DNA of 40,029 nucleotides from Elusimicrobiota bacterium. Its GTDB lineage: Bacteria > Elusimicrobiota > Elusimicrobia > UBA1565 > UBA9628. Shown here piece after piece: positions 34,588-40,029 of the stretch. Every line of letters begins with the position of its first letter. Positions within the stretch are counted from its first letter, which is position 1. Under the pieces are notes generated by a model. It did no database searches and was not told where the DNA came from. It worked only from the letters and a program-made list of their open reading frames with translations. Where the stretch lies: the NCBI GenBank assembly GCA_016209035.1, contig JACQWX010000038.1:27456-67484 (forward strand), read 5' to 3'. The position numbers were made by a program, and so were the translations under genes.

Positions 34588-36315
34588 CTAGAAAGCCTGC
34601 CCGGTCAGGATGGAGAGCGACCACCGCCCCGGCATGCCGTTCTCCTTGAAGGCGTAGGCCAGGTCGACCCTCAAGGGGCTGCCCCCGGTGCCGCGGCTCG
34701 AGCCGATCCGCAGGCCCGCGCCCACGCTGGTCTTCCAGCTCCCGAAGGCCACGGCCTCGCCCATCCAGGTCGAGCCCGCGTCGAAGAAGACCACCCCTCC
34801 GACCGTGAGGAGCCGGAAGAGGTTGTCCTTGACGAAGAGCCGGTCCTCGAGGTTGAAGAGAAACCTGCGGTTGCCGGACAAGTAGTAGAGGCCGTAGCCC
34901 CTCAAGCCCTCGAGCTCGCCGAGGAGCAGGGCGTTGGACGGGTTGAGCTGGTGGCCGTAGTCGTAGGCGAGGCGCGCGGCCAGCGTGTTCCACCCGAGGA
35001 TCCGCTTGTAGTACTCGAAGTTGAAGTTCCACACGATGCTCGTCTCGTAGTCCCCGGAGAAGCGCGTCAGCATCCCGGTGTCGCCCTTGACGAAATGCCC
35101 GGGCCCGAAGGACGCTCCCTTGCCCAGGGAGAACCGCTGGTAGAAGCTGTTGGCGCTGGCCCCGAGATAGCGGGGGCTCACCGTCAGGGACATGGCCCCG
35201 GCCCACCCGAGGTTGACGTCCTCGTCGCGGTAGAGCCTCTTGATGTTCCGCTCCTTGATGAAGGCCTGCTCTTCCGAGGTGAACAGGGCTTCCAGCGTGG
35301 TCGTGACCTCGCGGTCGTCGCCAGCGACGACGCTCTCCCCGGGGACGGCCTCTATCCTCTGCCTTGAATAGCCCGCCCGGAAGACCCCGCGTCTGACCAT
35401 GGACGGGGTGGATCCCAGGGACCGGCCGTAGAAGACCGAGGCCTGCTTGGTCGTCTGCCGCACGCGCCCGTAGGGGACGATGGCGTAGTTATGGAAGACA
35501 TTCTCGTCGCGGTAGGAGGCCGAGAACCCCGCCGACTCCTGGGCCGTGGCGGCGTAGAACGGCTTGGCGAGGCCGAGGTAGTAGGTGCGCGCCGCCCCTC
35601 CTTCCAAGACGCCGGCCGTGGCGGTCAGCCGCCTGCCCAGGAACTGCGGGTCCTCGTAGAAGAAGTTCTTCTCGATCTGGGTGAAGGTTTCCCCGTACAC
35701 GGCGCCGGCCGTCTTGCCGTACCCCAGGAGGTTGGCGTCCTTGAGGCCCACTTTCCAGGAGTACCTCCCCCCCGCCCGCTTGAAGGACGTGGTGGGCGTG
35801 ATCGTCCAGTTGTCGTAGACGTGGACGGTCACGTCCACCTTGCCCCCTCCGGCGGAAGGTCCGCCCTCCGCCGCGCCCCCTGCCGCCCACGCCTTTCCTG
35901 ATGGCGCAGGGGACGCTCGGGCTCCGCCCTCGACCGCGGGAGAGGCTTCGACGCGAACCTTGCGGAAAAGGGGCAGGCGCCGGAGGTTTCGCTCCGTCTC
36001 TTCGAGGAGCCTCGCGTCGTAGGGGTCCCCTTCCCGGAAGAGGAGCTCGCGCCGCACCACGGGCTCGCGGGTATCGTAGTGCAGCTCGTTGACGCGCCGG
36101 AAAAGCCACTTGTCCTCGGCCGGGTCGGAGGGGTCGAACACGTCGTGCACCACGACCCTGACGCTCCCGATCACGGGACGCGAGGGGCCGGGGTATCCGG
36201 CCGAAGGCTGGGTCAGCGGAGCCTGGACGGTGGAGGCAGAGATCGTCTGCGCAGATGCGGAGGATGTCAGGACAGCGAGGCAGCAAAACGACAAGATACA
36301 CGAGCGGCGCTTCAT
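34588..36315 (-). CDS. BamA/TamA-family outer-membrane protein (POTRA plus beta-barrel)
   Basis: 575 residues: signal peptide (MKRRSCILSFCCLAVLTSSASA), a POTRA-like domain (~45-170: PVVRRELLFREGDPYDARLLEETERNLRRLPLFRKVRVEA, then VDVTVHVYDNWT), and a 16-strand-type barrel. The barrel ends in alternating hydrophobics and a terminal aromatic (WSLSILTGQAF), as Omp85 proteins do. GVVFFDAGSTWMGEA and SVGAGLRIGSSRGTG...LRVDLAY correspond to the conserved last strands. With only one POTRA it is closer to TamA/patatin-associated or ShlB-like members than to BamA. A repeat copy (35873-35940) is inserted in frame in the loop of the POTRA hairpin. It shows that the host is diderm. Confidence 0.8.
   Translation of the reverse strand: MKRRSCILSFCCLAVLTSSASAQTISASTVQAPLTQPSAGYPGPSRPVIGSVRVVVHDVFDPSDPAEDKWLFRRVNELHYDTREPVVRRELLFREGDPYDARLLEETERNLRRLPLFRKVRVEASPAVEGGARASPAPSGKAWAAGGAAEGGPSAGGGKVDVTVHVYDNWTITPTTSFKRAGGRYSWKVGLKDANLLGYGKTAGAVYGETFTQIEKNFFYEDPQFLGRRLTATAGVLEGGAARTYYLGLAKPFYAATAQESAGFSASYRDENVFHNYAIVPYGRVRQTTKQASVFYGRSLGSTPSMVRRGVFRAGYSRQRIEAVPGESVVAGDDREVTTTLEALFTSEEQAFIKERNIKRLYRDEDVNLGWAGAMSLTVSPRYLGASANSFYQRFSLGKGASFGPGHFVKGDTGMLTRFSGDYETSIVWNFNFEYYKRILGWNTLAARLAYDYGHQLNPSNALLLGELEGLRGYGLYYLSGNRRFLFNLEDRLFVKDNLFRLLTVGGVVFFDAGSTWMGEAVAFGSWKTSVGAGLRIGSSRGTGGSPLRVDLAYAFKENGMPGRWSLSILTGQAF
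35873..35940 (-). repeat. dispersed miniature repeat, copy C, in frame in the BamA-like gene
   Basis: Minus strand starts GCGGTCGAGGGCGGAGCCCG (GGGC-GGA-GCCC mini-hairpin) and ends CATCAGGAAAGGCGTGGGCG. The tail is almost identical to copy B. Translated as PAVEGGARASPAPSGKAWAA, a Gly/Ala/Pro/Ser-rich insert between two POTRA beta-strands. Confidence 0.6.
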
Positions 36316-36340
36316 TCGACTACGGGGAGCGTCGCGGGGG

Positions 36341-36982
36341 TCAGAGCGAATCTCCGGGGCCTCGGCCGCTCAGCCGGGCCCTGCGAAACGATTTGACCAG
36401 CGGCCCAAAGCCGCGGGGACATCGGCGCCGAACCTGGCTCGCTCGGACGAATGGAGCGGCCTTCCGAGCGCATTCCGCGTTCCAGCGGTCGAATTCACTC
36501 TCCTTCGACTTCCTGACGAACAAATCAGTCAGCGTCTTCTTGGGGTCTTTGTCTCGCTCCGGGGCAGCCGGCAGTTCGGGAACCGGGTATATCTTGAAAA
36601 CGTTCTTGTTGACATTCTCGATATCGCCAAGCACCCATGCCTCAACCTCCTGAATCGCCAACCCATAAACGGCAGGAAAGTCGCGAGCTGCTCCAAGAAT
36701 GTTCTTGATGTCCTTCTGCACCTCTTCGGTCTTGCGGGAATCGTGGACCACCACAAACAAATCGCAACCCAATCTCTCCCATTCTGATGGGATTGGATAG
36801 AGCCTGGTCAACATCTTGAGAGTTTTCGGTATTTCCCCGTACCCATTCGGCGCGAATGGGAAGGCTCTCCAATCAATCTCGGTCTTCCCAATGCCGGGGA
36901 CCTCTTCTGCCAACTGCTCTAGCAACGACGGCAACAAGACCTCATCTACTCCGCCCTCAGAAAGCAGGCCGATCCGGATCAA
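36341..36982 (-). CDS. DUF4276-family (TOPRIM-like) protein
   Basis: 213 residues. N-terminal RIGLLSEGGVDE carries the TOPRIM-like glutamate; CDLFVVVHDSRK and AIQEVEAWVLGD are the DUF4276 acidic motifs. TTG 36982 is chosen as start: it overlaps the ATPase TGA as TTGA and has GGAGG six bases upstream. The last ~30 residues are unusually basic (RRRCPRGFGPL, SFRRARLSGRG) and lie where GC content rises, so the natural C-terminus may have been replaced by host sequence at the island edge. Paired with an ATPase, such proteins act as the nuclease half of OLD/PARIS-like two-gene defence systems (family-level analogy). Confidence 0.65.
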   Translation of the reverse strand: MIRIGLLSEGGVDEVLLPSLLEQLAEEVPGIGKTEIDWRAFPFAPNGYGEIPKTLKMLTRLYPIPSEWERLGCDLFVVVHDSRKTEEVQKDIKNILGAARDFPAVYGLAIQEVEAWVLGDIENVNKNVFKIYPVPELPAAPERDKDPKKTLTDLFVRKSKESEFDRWNAECARKAAPFVRASQVRRRCPRGFGPLVKSFRRARLSGRGPGDSL

Positions 36983-38175
36983 CGCGCGCCTCCGCCGAGC
37001 ATGCCAGAGTACCATAGGTCGCCCAAAGACCTGTTGAGTCCCGAGGCCGCGGACAACACCTGCCGACGCTCGGCCAGTGGAATGATTTTCGGCACGGCAT
37101 CGCGGCGGCCCTTCTCGAAGATGTGCACGCACTCCGGCCGTTCCGCGAATTCGTTGAGCACATAGGGCGAATGGCTGGTCATGAACACCTGAATCTTCGC
37201 CGGTTCCTTGCGGTCCGCCAGCGATCGCAGGTGCTCAAGGACATTGGATATCAACTGCGGATGCACGCCGTCTTCCGGTTCTTCCAGAGTGATGATTCTG
37301 GGAGGGTTAGGGAAATACTTCAGAGAGAAAACCGCGAGCATGCGCAGGAACCCGTCGCTTGCCTGCTCTGCCGGATATTCGATGAGGTCGTCGCCGATCC
37401 GCTCGCTAATAGCGAGGTGATGCCATGCCCAGCCTGGTTTCCCCGTGCTCTTGACCGCCTCCAGCCGGGGAAATATCCTTTGCAGCATGGCCAGCAGTTC
37501 CTTGGCCTTCTGAGGCTGCTTCCGGTTAAGGTACGCCCAAAACCCGGGCATCTGCTCGCCGGAGGGGCCTAGTCTCTCGGCCAATCCTTGATGCGGCCTT
37601 CTCAGGTCCTTGGGGTTCCACAGCAGGAACGATTGAAACTGGATGAGGTAGTCGCGAAAGCGGATCACGGAGCTAAAGCCCCCGCCGCTTTCGAGAGCCT
37701 GCATGGCCGAGCACGGAAGGTTATAGAGGCTCTGTTTTCTATACTTCTTGGCCTTGTCGTTCCATATTTTGGTTTGGCGGCCGGTCCTCTCGATAAGCAC
37801 CTGCTTCGCTGCCCCAGGCTTCGTCATATAAAGCATTTCTTTGCCGATTCCGAGGTGAAGCTTGGGCTGAAGCTCGAATTCGTACTGGTAAACGGTGGGC
37901 TCTTCGCCGACGCTGCCTCTTAAATGGTACTCCGCTTTCCAGGACATGGTGGAGCGCTGGTTCTGGCGATGCGGCAGATCCCGGTAGTCCCAGCCCTTTT
38001 CACCTTTGAGGAAGTCGGTTATGGAGGGGCGCAGCAAGGCGGGCAGCATCTCGATAGCCTGAAGCGCCGTTGACTTGCCAGAGGAATTCGGGCCGACGAA
38101 CAGGTTGATCGTGTCGAATTCAAACCTGACGCCGTCCAGGCTCTTGAAATTGCGAACTTCCAGTTTCTTCAGCAC
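36979..38175 (-). CDS. AAA family ATPase (COG4637/AAA15-like, OLD-type)
   Basis: 398 residues of SMC/ABC-like ATPase: LEVRNFKSLDGVRFEFDTINLFVGPNSSGKST (Walker A GPNSSGKS near residue 30), RIITLEEPEDGVHP (Walker B with catalytic Glu) and FMTSHSPYVLNEF (switch His). The signature-like region is EQASDGFLRMLAVF. Start GTG overlaps the end of the broken restriction gene (stop 38169-38171). With the following DUF4276 gene it forms an ATPase plus TOPRIM-like pair resembling a split OLD nuclease. It probably senses invasion and activates or releases its partner (inference). Confidence 0.8.
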   Translation of the reverse strand: MLKKLEVRNFKSLDGVRFEFDTINLFVGPNSSGKSTALQAIEMLPALLRPSITDFLKGEKGWDYRDLPHRQNQRSTMSWKAEYHLRGSVGEEPTVYQYEFELQPKLHLGIGKEMLYMTKPGAAKQVLIERTGRQTKIWNDKAKKYRKQSLYNLPCSAMQALESGGGFSSVIRFRDYLIQFQSFLLWNPKDLRRPHQGLAERLGPSGEQMPGFWAYLNRKQPQKAKELLAMLQRIFPRLEAVKSTGKPGWAWHHLAISERIGDDLIEYPAEQASDGFLRMLAVFSLKYFPNPPRIITLEEPEDGVHPQLISNVLEHLRSLADRKEPAKIQVFMTSHSPYVLNEFAERPECVHIFEKGRRDAVPKIIPLAERRQVLSAASGLNRSLGDLWYSGMLGGGAR

Positions 38176-39123
38176 GTCAGCCTCCTCTTCAGGAACTTCA
38201 GCGCCGCCGCCTCGCCTTCCTCAACCGCGATTTCGACCGCGCGCTTGGCGGCGTCGAGCAATTGCCGGGATTCCTGCCGGGCGGCATGTGCGGCCTCGAC
38301 ATTGCGCCGGATTGCCTGTTGTATTTCACCAGGCGCACGCCACACCAGATAGTCCGCAACAACTTCTTGCCGCATACAGGTGGCGGGGCGTCCTGCCGCC
38401 TTGGGCGGCAATGGCCTCGTCGTAGAGCTTTGCGTAAATGAGCTTGAAGACCTCCTCGAAAGCGTCCACGCCCGCGTTGGCGAGGACAAGGTTCTCCATG
38501 TCCAGGATGATCTTCTTGAGAGTGGTTTGCTCCTTGACCAGGATGTTGTGTTCCGCCAAATCGGCCAGCGTCCACCGTTCGGCCAGGACATCGGAAAGCA
38601 TCTGCGTGGCTTTCGGGATGCCGGGAAGATTCTGGAAGAAGTTCGGGTCCCGGCGATGAAGCATGATCGTTTCGCCGCCGTTCGTCCAAACGCCGATGGG
38701 TGCGCCTTCGGCGTGGCAATAGCTCTTCAGCTGCTCCAAGCCTTCGGAGCGCTTGGGCTTCTTGCACTCTACAATCATGAAGGCCGTGTCCGGGGCGTCC
38801 TTGTCGGAAACCACGATGTCGGCGGCTTTCTCATGGACGGCCGAGCCGAACTGCACGGGCTTCTCAAGGAAGATACGTTCCGGGGGGTAGCCGTAATCCA
38901 CCATGAGCATCTTGGCGTAAAGCTGGCGGACGATTTCCTCCGGCTTGGCCGGGCGCTCCCGCCCATCGACGCAGCATTTGAGGCAGGGCCTGCCGCGCTT
39001 GAGGAATATCGTGAGTTTGTCCGCCGCGCCGGGCTTGAATACGGTCAGCGCATGGGACGACCCACGCAGAATGTCGTGAACGGTGGGCGGGGCATCCTTA
39101 TGTTTGCCGTTCTTGTCGGCCAT
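38169..39123 (-). pseudogene. remnant of an HsdR_N/N6-methylase-type restriction gene with internal deletion
   Basis: The 5' part (39123 to ~38400) encodes a type I restriction HsdR_N-like domain: EKAADIVVSDKDAPDTAFMIVECKK (PD-D/ExK nuclease core), GAPIGVWTNGGE, and DAFEEVFKLIYAKLYDE, which in full-length relatives leads into an N6-adenine methylase. The frame then ends out of register (…HLYAARSCCGL, stop 38326). The 3' part (~38375-38169) in another frame encodes ADYLVWRAPGEIQQAIRR and LLDAAKRAVEIAVEEGEAAA, typical of the C-terminus of such methylase/specificity proteins. The methylase and target-recognition regions between are missing. A -10 and -35 pair upstream and coupling to the ATPase survive, so the locus may still drive the downstream pair. 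Confidence 0.6.
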
Positions 39124-39146
39124 TGTTCGGGCTCCCAAAGCATCGT

Positions 39147-39176
39147 AGTTTACTCGTTATCGCGGGGCTTATTCAA
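39147..39176 (-). promoter_or_regulatory. promoter upstream of the restriction remnant and ATPase operon
   Basis: Minus strand: -35 TTGAAT (39176-39171), 18-bp spacer, -10 TAAACT (39152-39147), identical to the -10 of the TPR kinase promoter. ATG 39123 follows 23 bases later. Confidence 0.45.
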
Positions 39177-39508
39177 ACCCGCATTTCTCGTTGGCATGCC
39201 TTCGCCTCTGCGTCTTGAAATGCCTGTAGGATTGCGATGGTGGCCCGGCGGTGCGCCTCGGTCGTGATGGGGAAGGCGATGTCGAAGCATCTCTTCTCCT
39301 CCCCGTTCCAGCGGCGGCTGGGAAACGCTACCTGGAGCGCCTCGGCTCCATCCTTAGACGCCTCCCGAATGCGAATGTCGCGGATGACAAAAGCCCCTCC
39401 GATGAAGAGGTCAGCAACCGCCAGCAACTGCACCCCTCCGCATGCAACCGGCGTCCGGCAGACCTCGACCCGTGGCTCCAAATCAGGCATGTCGGGGTTT
39501 CCCCGCAT
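39173..39508 (-). CDS. SpoVG-like protein
   Basis: About 111 residues from ATG 39508 (GGGAGG just upstream; TTG 39535 and ATG 39490 are alternatives). LLAVADLFIGGAFVIRDIRIRE and VAFPSRRWNGEEKRCFDIAFPIT match the SpoVG core ('hDIrVi.g..G.fvamPsrr...g...Di.hPi'). SpoVG is a small nucleic-acid-binding regulator; relatives outside Firmicutes are often carried on mobile or accessory DNA. It sits at the head of the restriction/ATPase island. Confidence 0.6.
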   Translation of the reverse strand: MRGNPDMPDLEPRVEVCRTPVACGGVQLLAVADLFIGGAFVIRDIRIREASKDGAEALQVAFPSRRWNGEEKRCFDIAFPITTEAHRRATIAILQAFQDAEAKACQREMRV

Positions 39509-39605
39509 TTTCCCTCCCTGGGTCCGTGGTTTCAAGGGACCCTATCCTATATACGAGCGAGTCGGCAAAAAGTTCCGGAAGGGGCTACGATGCGGAAGGA
39601 AAGGG

Positions 39606-40028
39606 CTACTTCAACCTGACCCAGACCCTCGACGCCCTCTCCCCCAGGCGGCCGGGCTCGGGGCTTATGGTCGGGGTCTGCTCCACGTGCTGCTTGCGGG
39701 CCTCGCGCTCGACCTCGGGGGCGAGGAAATCGTAGAGCTCGGCCGTGGTGATCTCCCGGTCGGAGTCGCGGTCCGCCCCGCCCCGCAGGCCCTTGAGCAG
39801 GAAATAGGTCAGCATCCCGTGCCGGGCATCGGGGTAGTAAGTGCTGATCTGGTCGCTCCGGGCCGCGGTGATGACCGACATGTTGCCGCCGGCCGCCGGG
39901 GCCTTGGCCATGTGGACCAGGGGCCGGGCGCCTGCCGCGAGGACGGAGCGCCCTCCGGAGCCGGAGAAGCAGGCGTCCAGGACCACGATCACGTCCCTGG
40001 ACGGCAGCTTCGCGAGGTTGGCGTAGAG
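39606..40028 (-). CDS. caspase-like (peptidase C14) protein, C-terminal part
   Basis: Runs off the right edge. VIVVLDACFSGSGGRSV contains the catalytic cysteine in the DACFSG motif of metacaspases and orthocaspases; SVITAARSDQISTYYPDARHGMLTYFLLKGLRGG follows, as in the p20 domain. The histidine loop must lie beyond the window. The C-terminal ~60 residues (TTAELYDFLAPEVEREARKQHVEQTP) include the usual 'tl.ELy.yl...V...a......QtP' ending, so the protein terminates normally. Codon use returns to the GC-rich host pattern. Confidence 0.75.
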   Translation of the reverse strand, partial: LYANLAKLPSRDVIVVLDACFSGSGGRSVLAAGARPLVHMAKAPAAGGNMSVITAARSDQISTYYPDARHGMLTYFLLKGLRGGADRDSDREITTAELYDFLAPEVEREARKQHVEQTPTISPEPGRLGERASRVWVRLK

Positions 40029-40029
40029 C

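Noticed and set aside
38169..38591. Independent 140-codon gene after the restriction remnant
   Set aside because: Its first half is the out-of-frame shadow of the HsdR_N-like part (Trp/Ser/Arg-rich); only the last ~70 codons look real, as the C-terminal remnant.

Overview
The window is GC-rich bacterial DNA packed with genes on both strands. It was read by eye only, and no searches were run. No tRNA, rRNA, CRISPR array or transposase gene was seen. Several traits together suggest Elusimicrobiota or a similar deep-branching Gram-negative lineage: a divergent nitrogenase-like (NifH plus NifD/K-like) operon, B12-binding-type radical SAM genes, TPR-linked Hanks kinases, a BamA-type outer-membrane protein and many secreted enzymes. 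The assignment to this phylum is an inference. I recall reports of divergent nitrogenase paralogues near many radical SAM genes in groundwater Elusimicrobiota, but cannot check them here.

Layout. 1-5.8 kb: the tail of a HemN/HemW-like radical SAM protein converges on a minus-strand operon. That operon runs from a NifH-like reductase fused to a NifD/K-like domain, to a second NifD/K-like subunit, to a TPR protein. Both junctions in the operon carry copies of a small dispersed repeat. 5.9-12.6 kb: two secreted TIM-barrel-like proteins flank a DAO-type FAD oxidoreductase, then a polytopic GT39-like membrane protein coupled to a P-II-like regulator. 12.7-18.3 kb: aconitase, diverging from an S9 prolyl-oligopeptidase homologue that has lost its catalytic Ser and His, followed by an overlapping MBL-fold hydrolase. 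18.35-24 kb: a tight operon of a DUF5989 micro-protein, three B12-type radical SAM proteins (the first two an exact 1514-bp tandem duplication) and a U32-type Fe-S protein. 24-30.7 kb: a SerB-SerA fusion enzyme, diverging from a TPR/transmembrane/Ser-Thr kinase, then a secreted beta-propeller-HAD fusion whose HAD nucleophile is missing.

Two stretches of visibly lower GC look acquired. At 30.7-34.5 kb, an antitoxin, a PIN toxin, a RecQ-like helicase with a C-terminal phosphoribosyltransferase and a DprA-like protein form one minus-strand operon, a candidate defence cassette. At 36.3-39.5 kb, a SpoVG-like gene, a broken HsdR_N/methylase-type restriction gene, an AAA ATPase and a DUF4276 (TOPRIM-like) gene form a second island. 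A BamA/TamA-family outer-membrane protein lies between them, and a caspase-like protein runs off the right edge.

Expression signals are unusually readable. Several sigma70-like promoters show -10 boxes TAGAAT or TAAACT. In at least four cases the -10 lies only 6-10 nt before the ATG, which predicts leaderless or near-leaderless mRNAs. Four-base stop/start overlaps (ATGA, GTGA, TTGA, CTGA) are the normal way genes are coupled here.
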